Position numbers and translations under genes: made by a program. Positions 53,947 through 62,706 of a DNA stretch of 64,000 nt are shown here, in pieces. This stretch comes from Clostridiales bacterium. GTDB lineage: Bacteria; Bacillota; Clostridia; Oscillospirales; Acutalibacteraceae. The first letter of the stretch is position 1. Every line of letters starts with the position of its first letter. A model generated the notes under the pieces. The model was not told where the DNA came from. It searched no databases and worked only from the letters and a program-made list of their open reading frames with translations. The stretch is from NCBI GenBank assembly GCA_019422525.1, contig JAHZDE010000001.1:62001-126000 (forward strand), in the 5' to 3' direction.

Positions 53947-54001
53947 TAGAACAAAAACGCGCCTATAAGCCTGAAAAGGGCCTCTAAGCGCGTTTGTTTA
54001 T
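53947..54001 (-). terminator. Terminator of the EF-G-like gene
   Basis: Stem AAACGCGC / GCGCGTTT with inner GGCCTCT/AGCCTGA region and T tracts on the minus strand (TTTTTGTTC). Lies back to back with the type VII terminator. Confidence 0.7.
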
Positions 54002-54011
54002 AAAAGAAATT

Positions 54012-56084
54012 TTATTCTACTTGTCCCAATGCCTTGGCTTCTTCAATGACTTTTGCAGCCACCGGAGCAGGAGCTTCTTCATAGCGGGTAAACTCAAAGG
54101 TATAACTTCCTCTACCCTGAGTCACCTGACGAACATAGGTAGAGAAGTCGTGCATCTCTGCCATGGGAACTTCAGCCTGGATCGTCTGAACTCCGTGACC
54201 GGCAGGCTCCATACCCAGCACACGGCCGCGGCGCTTGTTGACTTCACCCATAATATCACCCATGTTGGCATCGGGCACAGTGGCCATCAAGGTACCAATG
54301 GGCTCCAACAGTACCGGGTTCGCCTGGGGCATACCGGCCTTGTAAGCCAGAGTAGCAGCCATCTTAAAGGACATTTCGGAAGAGTCAACAGGATGATAAG
54401 AGCCATCATACAAAGTGGCCTTCAAGCCGACAACAGGATATCCAGCCAGAGGTCCCTTGTTGATGCATTCGCGCAGGCCTTTTTCCACAGCAGGGAAGAA
54501 TCCCTTGGGCACAGCACCGCCGACGACACGCTCGCCGAATTCCAAGCCCTCGCAGTCACAGGGCTCAAATTCAATCCAAACATCACCAAACTGGCCATGG
54601 CCGCCGGTTTGCTTCTTATGACGTCCCTGTACCTGTACCTTTTTACGGATAGTTTCGCGGTAAGCAACACGGGGTTTTTCCAGTGTGACTTCCACACCGA
54701 ATTTACTCTTCAAACGGGATACCAGCACATCCAAATGCTGTTCGCCCAAACCGGAAACCACCATCTGATGGGTCTCGGTATTATTTTCAAAACGGATAGC
54801 GGGGTCTTCTTCCATCAAACGGAACAGGCCCTGCGCCACTTTGTCTTCTTCGCCTTTCTTCTTGGGCAGGATTGCCATAGAAAGGGTGGCGTTAGGATAC
54901 TCAATGCCGTCCAAAATGACTTTACGGGCAGGAGCACACAGCGTATCGCCAGTCAAAGTACCGGTCAGTTTGGGGATCGCGCCAATATCACCGGCAGGGA
55001 TATACTTCACATCCTCCTGTTTCTTGCCGCACATCATGACGGTTTTGCCGATACGCTCCGTTTCGCCAGTGCGCATATTCAGAAGAGGCGCTTCAGTGGA
55101 GACTTTACCGGAAATAACCTTCACATAAGACAGGCGGCCAATAAATGGGTCGGCAACGGTTTTAAACACAATAGCAGCGGTTGCAGCATCTTCGTTAACG
55201 GTCAGCTCTACCGGGTTTCCGTCCACATCCACAGCCAGTTCAGCAGCTTTTTCATCCGCCTTAGGAGCCAGCCAGGTCAGACCATCCATAAACTGCTCCA
55301 TGCCTCTCATGAGCATGGCATCGCCGCAGAATACAGGTGTAATGGTTCCGTTTTTCACGCCTTTACTTACGCCAACGATTACCTCTTCCGGAGTGAAAGG
55401 CTCGCCGGAAAAGTATTTCTCAAACATTTCGTCACTGGTTTCTGCAACCGCCTCATAAATAGCGGTGCGCAGTCCTTCCAGACGGTCTCCCATATCGGGC
55501 ATGGGAACTACCACTGGTTTTCCGCCGGAATAATCATAGGCCTTATATTCCAAAATGTTGATGTAAATATCAGCTTGCCCATCTACGATATAAGGAACCA
55601 CTACCGGGCAGACAGAAGGGCCAAAGCTGGATTTCAAATCTTCAAATACACGATAGAAACGAGCGCTTTCATCGCACAGGCCGTTTACAAAAATGATTTT
55701 TGCCAAGCCGCGCTTTTCTGCGGCAGCAAAGGCCTTTTCGGTGCCGACTGCAACGCCGGATTTACCGGAAACAGCAATCAAAACGGTATCAGCGGCGCGC
55801 ACAGCTTCGCACAGGCCACTTTCAAAATCAAACAGACCCGGGGCATCAAGGAGGTTGATTTTATAATTCTTCCACTCAAAAGGTGCCACAGCAGCAGATA
55901 CAGAGGACTTACGGCGAATTTCTTCGGGATCATAGTCACACACCGTATTTCCGTCCCCAACTTTTCCCCGTCTGTCGGAAGCGCCGGCCAGATACAGCAT
56001 GGCTTCCGCCAGAGAGGTTTTGCCCGCGCCGCTGTGGCCGGCCAAAGCCAGATTGATAATATTCCTTGCATCATAAAGTTTCAT
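54012..56084 (-). CDS. Elongation factor G-like GTPase (EF-G paralog)
   Basis: 690 aa with EF-G domain order. G1 AGHSGAGKTSLAEA, G3 DAPGLFDFE; the G4 NKxD motif is replaced by VNGLCDES, as in the divergent EF-G-like group rather than housekeeping FusA. Domains IV-V are present (GGHGQFGDVWIEFEP, GYPVVGLKATLYDGSYH, MAEMHDFSTYVRQVTQGRGSY). ATG 56084 with GGAAGGAG 11 bases away is chosen over an upstream ATG inside a hairpin. No str-operon neighbours, so not canonical fusA. Role could be specialised translocation or ribosome rescue/recycling; unknown. Confidence 0.9.
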   Translation of the reverse strand: MKLYDARNIINLALAGHSGAGKTSLAEAMLYLAGASDRRGKVGDGNTVCDYDPEEIRRKSSVSAAVAPFEWKNYKINLLDAPGLFDFESGLCEAVRAADTVLIAVSGKSGVAVGTEKAFAAAEKRGLAKIIFVNGLCDESARFYRVFEDLKSSFGPSVCPVVVPYIVDGQADIYINILEYKAYDYSGGKPVVVPMPDMGDRLEGLRTAIYEAVAETSDEMFEKYFSGEPFTPEEVIVGVSKGVKNGTITPVFCGDAMLMRGMEQFMDGLTWLAPKADEKAAELAVDVDGNPVELTVNEDAATAAIVFKTVADPFIGRLSYVKVISGKVSTEAPLLNMRTGETERIGKTVMMCGKKQEDVKYIPAGDIGAIPKLTGTLTGDTLCAPARKVILDGIEYPNATLSMAILPKKKGEEDKVAQGLFRLMEEDPAIRFENNTETHQMVVSGLGEQHLDVLVSRLKSKFGVEVTLEKPRVAYRETIRKKVQVQGRHKKQTGGHGQFGDVWIEFEPCDCEGLEFGERVVGGAVPKGFFPAVEKGLRECINKGPLAGYPVVGLKATLYDGSYHPVDSSEMSFKMAATLAYKAGMPQANPVLLEPIGTLMATVPDANMGDIMGEVNKRRGRVLGMEPAGHGVQTIQAEVPMAEMHDFSTYVRQVTQGRGSYTFEFTRYEEAPAPVAAKVIEEAKALGQVE

Positions 56085-56106
56085 ATTGCCAGAACACTCC
56101 TTCCAT

Positions 56107-56147
56107 AATCGCCCCATTTTTGGGGCGCGGCGGGGAAACTTTCCCCG
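56107..56147 (-). promoter_or_regulatory. Two strong hairpins in the EF-G-like leader
   Basis: CGCCCCA-TTTT-TGGGGCG (56110-56127) and GGGGAAA-CTTTCCCC (56132-56147) stand side by side just before the ribosome site. They could control translation or act as a protein-binding operator. Confidence 0.5.
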
Positions 56148-56257
56148 TCCGGAAACCCGCTGATACTAACGGTCCTGCCTCCCGGTCTTGATAAATCAAC
56201 ATGGTATGATAGAATAGCCGTTAAAATGTAACAATTCAAATTGCGAATTTCTTAATA

Positions 56258-56286
56258 ATTATATCGCAGTTGGACAGACATTACAA
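56258..56286 (-). promoter_or_regulatory. Candidate promoter of the EF-G-like gene
   Basis: Minus strand TTGTAA (56281-56286), 17 bases, perfect TATAAT (56258-56263), giving a leader of about 170 bases. The remaining part of 56085-56465 is AT-rich and carries no gene. Confidence 0.6.
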
Positions 56287-56400
56287 CCACTAATTTACGT
56301 TTTCAATAATATAAATAAATAGATTATGTTCATATTAGATGATTTGACGGTTTTCGAATGTTTCCTAAAAATCAACAAATATCTATCAAAAAGAAAAAAT

Positions 56401-56432
56401 AAAACCGCTGTTATTGAAAACAGCGGTTTTTA
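56401..56432 (-). terminator. Terminator of the P-type-ATPase-like gene
   Basis: Perfect AAAACCGCTGTT / AACAGCGGTTTT stem, loop of six, followed on the minus strand by TTTTATTTTTTC. Confidence 0.88.
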
Positions 56433-56465
56433 AGAAATCGGAAAAGATTTTTCCAATCAATTGGA

Positions 56466-59400
56466 TTATGGTTTATGTAGTCTGGGGAAGAAAAGAATCA
56501 CCAATACCCAGAAAGCCTCATAAAGGATTAGGGAAAGGGTAGAAAGCTGCTGCAAGCCGGAATAACAAGCCAGAAAAGCCACCAACACAAATCCCAGAAT
56601 CACGGAGACAGACTGCATAACGGCTGCCAGCGTGAGATTGCTTCGGGTGCGGATGCATGCGCACAGCATACGAATCATGGAAACGGAGCGTCCCCGGGTA
56701 GCCAGAAGAGCAGGCGTCCGGTCGGATTGTTTCTCTGTTACCCGGACAAACTCACTTCCCAGAGAATCCGGTAAAACTCGTACCGAATGGGGGTCCAGAC
56801 CAAAAGCGCTTGCAACAAAACTTTCGGTAATATTCGGGTCACAGGTGCGGATAATCAAACTGATTCCGTTAATTTCCATTCTCTGCAATTCCCGCGAACG
56901 ATGGGGATCAGCCCGATAGGTGAGAATAAACATCGCTACCAGTTGCCCGCCAATAGCCAGATAGGCGGCCTTTTTACCTCCGGCCGTCAACTTTCCTTCA
57001 TCTTCATGAGAGGGCGGGTCGATATGATGGGCTACCAGCAAATCCCGGTTTCCAATGAGAACCCGGTGCCCGGCTACCCATCCGGTAACGCCGCGGCCGT
57101 CTTCATATATGGGTTTATCAACTCGAGGCAGGATTTCCCGGCGGGTTTTGATGATCTGGTCAAATACACTTACCAGAGGGCCTCCGGCAGCACACATGAG
57201 AGCAGTTGCTTCCATGATAGCTTCATCAATGCGTTGATTACCAAATGTTTTGATGCCGCTGAGAAGAATGGTTCCTTTGGGAAACAAGTCTCGCGCATCC
57301 AGCATCACAGCGTTGACGGAGCTAAACTTATCCACAGCAGGATAACCGATTGCCATGGAACCGAATTTTTTTCCAAGAACCGCCAGACGCCGCAAAAGAA
57401 GGTTTCCGCCTAATAACCCAGTAAACGGTACGCAAATACAGGCAGAGGCGGTAAAGGCGGAAAGAGCTTCCGAAGCACTATGGGAAATAATCAAGACAGC
57501 AATACAAAGGGCCAGAGAAGCGATAAACCCAATAGGAGCCAGTGTTTGGCTTCCCGTTTCCAGCGGGTCGGCTTCATAGGAGTTTTGCAGAAAACGGCTG
57601 AGAAATCCGGTTTTCTGCTGGTAGGCAATGGCAGGGGAATCCAGCACGCAATCTTTGGCCAGCTTTAGAGAAGTATTATAATCATCATATAGCTGTACCG
57701 CATATTTGGTTTCCCGAGAGGAAACAAAGCGGAAGTTTATCCAAATTCGGCGAATCATGACCAGTTTGCCTACGGAGTTGAGAAACAAGGCTCCGGAAGC
57801 TAATACCGAGTATAAATGCAGAGAGCCACTCATAATTTCATCGGGGCAAAAACACGCATAGACCGACTGCATCAGAGCGGCAACAGCCGCCAGTGCCAGT
57901 CCGCTGTCAGAAGTTGCCTGGAAGCGAAGAAGAGATTTTAAACCACTGAGAATCATACGGAAACAAACGCCCATACACATCAGCAGGAATATCAGGTTTA
58001 ATACCATGTAGGTGATGGCGGCAGCTTCTTTTGAAAATTGCCAGCCAAACAATCCCTGAAATTCCCCTATCAGGCCAAATAGCCCCAACAGACCGGTACA
58101 AAGTCCGGTCACCAGGACCCGCAGCATAAGCTCCCGCATACTGGCTCGCAAATCGTGGGAAACAGAAGGGGCATCGGAAGGGGCGTTAAAATCATCCAGT
58201 TCTTCTTCAGGGGTCTGCACCTCTTGAGCAGATTCTTCCTGTGGTTCCTCTCCTTTTAGCGCGAAGCCTTTCTGCAGGGCCTTTTTCCTTTTCATTTTTA
58301 AGGAATGTTTTTTTCGGCGTTCTGCTTCCGCTTCTTCCTTTTTGCGCATTTGCTCTTCATAGTAGCGGGATTCTTCCCGAAGAGCAAAGTCCAGTACATC
58401 CAAATCCATCAGGTGGACAGGTTTCAGATGTGGAGCATATGAAGGGCCTTCCCGGGCTTTTTGCGGCATTTTGGGACGTCGAGGAGTTTCATCCACAAAG
58501 GGGTTCTGACTTTCATCCTCTGAGCCGGAAAACTTTCTAGGCTGGGGAGGAGTCACCGATGGGTTTCTGGGCGGCTCCTTTTTTACCGGTAGGGGTAAAA
58601 CTTTTAATTCAGGCTCTGAGGATGGTTCTTTTTCGTTTTCCGGGACGTCTTCATTTTTTTCAGGTTGGGCAGAAGAAGAAACTTCCGCCTCGGCTTTTTC
58701 TGATACATCTATCTCTTTTTGAGAAGGGGATGGTTCTTCTGCAGAGGAGTCTGATTGCAAATCCGGCGCTTCATCTGCTGTTTGAGAAGCAGGTGCCTCT
58801 GTTTCTATAGGAATTGATTCCGTTTCATCTTCTGGTTTTGTTTCGGTTGGATTTTGAGTGGGAACCGAATCATGTTCGCGGTTTCGAACCTCTTCCAAAA
58901 TATCTTCCACAGAGAACTCGCTTTCCGAAGGAGGGCTTTCCGGTGGCATTGCTGCCTGATTGGACGAAGGCTCCGGTTTTTCGGGAGGAGTAGGGTGGCT
59001 TGTTTCAATAGGGGAATCGGAAGTCGCCGTTTCTGTGGTTGGGGAAACGGGCTCCATATGTACCTGTGCGCCGGGGCTGACAGAAAAAATTTCTTTGTCG
59101 TGGTCAATTCCGGTTTTTTTAGGCAGCGGGCGAACCACTCCAAACTCTACTGTAGGAGTCGTTTTTGGACCGGCAGACATGGCTTCTTGTGCCTTCCGGC
59201 GCCGCTCGTCATGCAGTTCTCGAAAACGGCTGGCGATTTCTTCATCCAAATCCGATTCAGGCGCGTCATCGAATAGAAAGGAATACGGGGCGGTAGGGTT
59301 ATTCTCCAAAGGAGCAGCCGGCTGCTGTTTGGCCGTATCGTCAAAACCCTGCTGGTATTCCTCAATCGGTTTTAACGGCATGCCGTAGTAGACATCTTCC

Positions 59401-59663
59401 GCTTCATCGGCACTTTCCTCCCGAAAGCGTTTAGGCCGATGACCAAAGAGTTTTTTCCACGGGGCGTCTTTCCCGGGAGAAGAGGGTTCTTCCCGGGCTG
59501 GCGGTGGCGGAACAGGCTCGCCGCCAGCAGGCGAAGGCGTATCCGGCTCTTTTATGGGGGAGTTGGAAGCGGCAGCCTTTTGCGCCGAACGATTTCGCAG
59601 CGCATGGGCTTCCTGTAAAATTTCGTCCACCAATTCATCGTTTGAACGTTTCTTATCATCCAT
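56466..59663 (-). CDS. P-type-ATPase-like membrane protein with degraded catalytic motifs
   Basis: About 1065 aa. The first ~520 residues are acidic, Pro/Ser/Glu-rich and disordered, with one charged helical patch (EESRYYEEQMRKKEEAEAE). After that come membrane segments and P-type-ATPase-like N and P domains (GVTGWVAGHRVLIGNRDLL; GQLVAMFILTYRADPHRSREL; INGISLIIRTCDPNITESFVASAFGL). The phosphorylation motif DKTGT is replaced by MLDARDLFPKG, TGD by TCD, the CPC/CPH ion site is not seen and GDGxND is missing, so it should not pump. Two starts are possible (59663 and 59678), neither with a well-spaced ribosome site. Function unknown; a sensor or scaffold is possible. Next to rlmB. Confidence 0.82.
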   Translation of the reverse strand: MDDKKRSNDELVDEILQEAHALRNRSAQKAAASNSPIKEPDTPSPAGGEPVPPPPAREEPSSPGKDAPWKKLFGHRPKRFREESADEAEDVYYGMPLKPIEEYQQGFDDTAKQQPAAPLENNPTAPYSFLFDDAPESDLDEEIASRFRELHDERRRKAQEAMSAGPKTTPTVEFGVVRPLPKKTGIDHDKEIFSVSPGAQVHMEPVSPTTETATSDSPIETSHPTPPEKPEPSSNQAAMPPESPPSESEFSVEDILEEVRNREHDSVPTQNPTETKPEDETESIPIETEAPASQTADEAPDLQSDSSAEEPSPSQKEIDVSEKAEAEVSSSAQPEKNEDVPENEKEPSSEPELKVLPLPVKKEPPRNPSVTPPQPRKFSGSEDESQNPFVDETPRRPKMPQKAREGPSYAPHLKPVHLMDLDVLDFALREESRYYEEQMRKKEEAEAERRKKHSLKMKRKKALQKGFALKGEEPQEESAQEVQTPEEELDDFNAPSDAPSVSHDLRASMRELMLRVLVTGLCTGLLGLFGLIGEFQGLFGWQFSKEAAAITYMVLNLIFLLMCMGVCFRMILSGLKSLLRFQATSDSGLALAAVAALMQSVYACFCPDEIMSGSLHLYSVLASGALFLNSVGKLVMIRRIWINFRFVSSRETKYAVQLYDDYNTSLKLAKDCVLDSPAIAYQQKTGFLSRFLQNSYEADPLETGSQTLAPIGFIASLALCIAVLIISHSASEALSAFTASACICVPFTGLLGGNLLLRRLAVLGKKFGSMAIGYPAVDKFSSVNAVMLDARDLFPKGTILLSGIKTFGNQRIDEAIMEATALMCAAGGPLVSVFDQIIKTRREILPRVDKPIYEDGRGVTGWVAGHRVLIGNRDLLVAHHIDPPSHEDEGKLTAGGKKAAYLAIGGQLVAMFILTYRADPHRSRELQRMEINGISLIIRTCDPNITESFVASAFGLDPHSVRVLPDSLGSEFVRVTEKQSDRTPALLATRGRSVSMIRMLCACIRTRSNLTLAAVMQSVSVILGFVLVAFLACYSGLQQLSTLSLILYEAFWVLVILFFPRLHKP

Positions 59664-59706
59664 GGAGGTATCCCACATTCCTTTCTAAAAGTTTGGGGAG
59701 CCGTGG

Positions 59707-60489
59707 TTACCGGCTTTTTAATCCGGCTCTTTGCCGGGCAATTTCATAACAGACAATTCCACAAGCAACGGAGGCGTTCAGGGAATTGATTTTTCCCTTC
59801 ATAGGCAGCGAAATGATAAAATCAGACTTTTCCTTTACCAGCCTGCTGACACCAGAACCTTCGCTTCCTATCACCACAGCGGCAGGGCCGGTATAATCCA
59901 CGCTGCACCAGGGCTGACCGTCCATATCCGCTGTATAAACCCATACACCTCGTTCTTTTAACTCGTCAATGGCCACAGCCATATTATTTACCCGAACAAC
60001 GGGGACATATTCAACAGCACCGGCAGAAGCTTTTCCCACGGCATACGTAAGTCCGACAGAGCGCCGTTTGGGAATCACAACGCCATGTGCGCCTGCACAT
60101 TCCGCAATACGGATAATAGCCCCCAAATTATGAGGGTCTTCCAGCTCGTCACAAAGGATGAGAAAAGGAGCTTCGCCCCGTTGTTCTGCCAGTGCGAAAA
60201 TATCATCCATCTGTGCGAAATCTTTCACAGCGGCAACCGCTACGACGCCCTGATGGTTAGCGTTGCCGCACAAAGCGTCCAGTTTTCGGGAGTCGGCTTC
60301 TTTGATAGCGGCGCCGGCCTTTTTGGCTTTGGCTATCAATACGGAAATAGGGCCAGTGTGGGTTCCGCGAACAACATACAAACTGTCAATAGTACGCCCA
60401 GCTTTCAGGGCTTCGCTTACGGCATTACGGCCGGCAATAATATCTTCGCCCCGAGTACGGGGGGTATCATCGTGATTCTTGGGTATCAT
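59707..60489 (-). CDS. rlmB: TrmH/SpoU-family 23S rRNA 2'-O-methyltransferase
   Basis: 260 aa. N-terminal RNA-binding domain (IIAGRNAVSEALKAGRTIDSLYV), then the SPOUT knot: ILCDELEDPHNLGAIIRIAECAGAHGVVIPKRR, VVIGSEGSGVSRLVKEKSD and INSLNASVACGIVCYEIARQR, the three TrmH signatures. RlmB methylates G2251 in E. coli; the exact guanosine here is assumed. The start is ATG 60489 with GGAAAGGTGA 8 bases upstream rather than GTG 60501. Confidence 0.93.
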   Translation of the reverse strand: MIPKNHDDTPRTRGEDIIAGRNAVSEALKAGRTIDSLYVVRGTHTGPISVLIAKAKKAGAAIKEADSRKLDALCGNANHQGVVAVAAVKDFAQMDDIFALAEQRGEAPFLILCDELEDPHNLGAIIRIAECAGAHGVVIPKRRSVGLTYAVGKASAGAVEYVPVVRVNNMAVAIDELKERGVWVYTADMDGQPWCSVDYTGPAAVVIGSEGSGVSRLVKEKSDFIISLPMKGKINSLNASVACGIVCYEIARQRAGLKSR

Positions 60490-60707
60490 CAGAGATATCA
60501 CCTTTCCGGTTTTTCAACGGAAAAACCATATAATCTAAACACATGGAAACTGCGCCGCAAAGAGGACACAATACCACATTTTATTATAAGTATAGCATAT
60601 TTTGTCCATTTCTGAATACAGAAAAGCAAAAAAAGAAAGGATTTTCAAAAAAACACAGAGCTTTCCAAGAAGAAAAGGATGTTTTTGATAAAATTCAGTA
60701 AAAATAC

Positions 60708-60736
60708 TTGACAATTTACAAAAACTATGGTAAAAA
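60708..60736 (+). promoter_or_regulatory. Promoter upstream of the lysine riboswitch
   Basis: Perfect TTGACA (60708-60713), 17 bases, TAAAAA with an extended TGG before it (60731-60736). The preceding 60490-60707 is AT-rich with no gene. Confidence 0.55.
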
Positions 60737-60739
60737 CCA

Positions 60740-60908
60740 GATAAGTAATGGTAGAGGTGCGGGCTTCAACAGTATGTGGATAGGAAAGGGCATAGTCCAG
60801 CAGAAAGGGGAGACCGCCGAAGGGCCGATTGCCTGCCCAAGGCTCCGGTTCTGGCCCACCGTAGAATATGCGGTGGTCTGTCACGAACGTGGAGCGCTAT
60901 CATTGTTC
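60740..60908 (+). promoter_or_regulatory. Lysine riboswitch (L-box)
   Basis: Matches the L-box core: GTAGAGGTGCGGGCTTCA, ACAGTATG, AAAGGGGAGACCGCCGAAGGG, CTGG and the 3' side GGTGGTCTGTCACGAACG. P1 is formed by AATGGTAG (60747-60754) and CTATCATT (60897-60904). Located between a promoter and an intrinsic terminator, upstream of a transporter gene; lysine should shut expression off. Confidence 0.9.
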
Positions 60909-60922
60909 CGGAAAAGAAAGGT

Positions 60923-60975
60923 TTTCCCATGAACGCTTCCAGGTCGGATGCCGTTGATGGGAATTTTTTTGCCCT
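60923..60975 (+). terminator. Riboswitch-controlled intrinsic terminator
   Basis: TTCCCATGAACG / CGTTGATGGGAA stem followed by TTTTTTTGCCCTTTTTT, between the lysine aptamer and the transporter start. An antiterminator would have to pair with the 3' side of P1. Confidence 0.75.
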
Positions 60976-61012
60976 TTTTTAAAATCAAAAAAGTATGAGG
61001 AGGAAATGAAAC

Positions 61013-62644
61013 GTGAGACATGCAGGAAAACGAAAACTCCTGATAGGAGCCGCGCTGTTCCTGGTAGTCGCGGTGCTGTTTACCATGACAGCTTTTGCGG
61101 CAGAAACAGAAGGGGAAGCTCCCAAACCAGAAATGTATGCAACTTTCTGGGCGCTGGTACCGCCTATTATTGCCATTGGTCTGGCGCTGATTACCAAAGA
61201 AGTCTATAGTTCTCTGTTTATTGGAATTCTGGTAGGCGCTGTATTTGCTTCCAATTTCAGCTTTGAAGGGACGATGAATTATGTGCTGGAAGAAGGCATT
61301 GTCAAAGTGCTTTCGGATAGTTATAATGTGGGAATTTTGGTGTTCCTGGTCATTTTGGGCACGATGGTGTGCCTCATGAACCGCGCAGGCGGTTCGGCTG
61401 CATTTGGCCGTTGGGCCAGCATGAAAATTCGCTCTCGGGTGGGGGCGCAGTTGGCAACCATTGCGCTGGGAGTTTTGATTTTTATTGACGACTATTTTAA
61501 CTGCCTGACTGTAGGCAGTGTAATGCGTCCCGTGACAGATAAACACCGGATCTCCCGGGCAAAGCTGGCCTATCTCATTGATGCAACTGCAGCCCCGGTT
61601 TGCATTATTGCTCCTATTTCGTCATGGGCTGCGGCAGTGACAGGATTTGTAAAGGGAGAAGACGGTTTTTCGCTGTTTATCAACGCAATCCCCTATAATT
61701 TTTATGCGATGCTGACTATTGTCATGATGATTGGCCTGGCTGTTATGAAGGTGGACTATGGCCCTATGGCCATTCATGAATATAACGCCGCTCGCAAAGG
61801 TGATTTGTTTACAACAGGCGCCAGCCCTTATGACAATGATTCGGAGCGTGAAGAGGCGGCAGGTGGAAAAGTAATCGACTTGCTGATTCCCATTATATGC
61901 CTGATTATTTTCTGTATCATTGGAATGATTTATACCGGCGGATTTTTCAGCGGAACGGATTTTATCACCGCTTTTTCCCAAAGTGATGCGTCGGTTGGCT
62001 TGGCGCTGGGCAGTTTCTTTGGTTTGATTGTTACCATTATTCTGTATATGGTACGACGGGTGCTTAGCTTTAAAAAATGTATGGCCTGTCTGCCGGAAGG
62101 ATTTAAGGCCATGGTTCCAGCAATTCTGATTCTTACCTTTGCTTGGAGCCTAAAAGCCATGACGGATTCTCTGGGCGCCGGAGAATTTGTGAAAGTGGCC
62201 GTGAAACAGTCTGCGGAAGGCTTTATGATGTTCCTGCCGGCTATTATTTTCCTGGTTGGATGCGGTCTGGCTTTTGCAACCGGAACCTCGTGGGGAACAT
62301 TCGGCATCCTGATTCCCATTGTGGTGGATGTATTCAGCGCAACCTCTCACGAGCTGATGATTATTTCCATTTCCGCCTGTATGGCAGGCGCTGTATGCGG
62401 CGACCACTGTTCCCCCATTTCCGATACGACTATTATGGCCTCGGCCGGTGCGCAATGTGAGCATGTCAACCACGTTTCCACGCAGCTGCCCTATGCGCTG
62501 ACGGTCGCAGGAATTTCTTTCCTGGTATATATTTTGGCAGGTTTTGTCCAGAGCCCTTGGATTTGTTTGCCGGTAGGTGTGGTATTAACGGTCGGTTTCC
62601 TGTTTGTTATGAAAATACTGCAAAAAGATAGAAATCCCGCATAG
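61013..62644 (+). CDS. lysW: NhaC-family transporter under lysine riboswitch, putative lysine transporter (LysW-like)
   Basis: 543-aa polytopic inner-membrane protein, about 11-12 hydrophobic segments. After a signal-like first segment (LLIGAALFLVVAVLFTMTAFAAE) it has NhaC-family blocks (FIDDYFNCLTVGSVMRPVTD, APVCIIAPISSWAA, ATGTSWGTFGILIPI, GDHCSPISDTTIMAS). By sequence it would be called a Na+/H+ antiporter, but NhaC-family genes behind L-boxes have been proposed as lysine importers (LysW), and the upstream aptamer supports that. GTG start with GAGGAGG upstream. Single gene, ends at a bidirectional terminator. Confidence 0.88.
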   Translation: MRHAGKRKLLIGAALFLVVAVLFTMTAFAAETEGEAPKPEMYATFWALVPPIIAIGLALITKEVYSSLFIGILVGAVFASNFSFEGTMNYVLEEGIVKVLSDSYNVGILVFLVILGTMVCLMNRAGGSAAFGRWASMKIRSRVGAQLATIALGVLIFIDDYFNCLTVGSVMRPVTDKHRISRAKLAYLIDATAAPVCIIAPISSWAAAVTGFVKGEDGFSLFINAIPYNFYAMLTIVMMIGLAVMKVDYGPMAIHEYNAARKGDLFTTGASPYDNDSEREEAAGGKVIDLLIPIICLIIFCIIGMIYTGGFFSGTDFITAFSQSDASVGLALGSFFGLIVTIILYMVRRVLSFKKCMACLPEGFKAMVPAILILTFAWSLKAMTDSLGAGEFVKVAVKQSAEGFMMFLPAIIFLVGCGLAFATGTSWGTFGILIPIVVDVFSATSHELMIISISACMAGAVCGDHCSPISDTTIMASAGAQCEHVNHVSTQLPYALTVAGISFLVYILAGFVQSPWICLPVGVVLTVGFLFVMKILQKDRNPA

Positions 62645-62664
62645 TTTGCAAACTCTTATAAAGA

Positions 62665-62702
62665 CAAAAACGCCTCCCGTTTTTTCGGGAGGCGTTTTAT
62701 TT
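62665..62702. terminator. Bidirectional terminator
   Basis: AAAACGCCTCCCG / CGGGAGGCGTTTT with a T loop and T/A tracts on both sides, between the convergent transporter genes. Confidence 0.9.
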
Positions 62703-62706
62703 TATG

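Noticed and set aside
53994..56108. 704-codon open frame on the plus strand
   Set aside because: It lies exactly opposite the EF-G-like gene and its translation shows no family motifs. It arises from codon bias of the real gene.
56107..56147. Intrinsic terminator upstream of the EF-G-like gene
   Set aside because: The hairpins are not followed by a T-run in the direction of transcription, so they are listed as leader structures.
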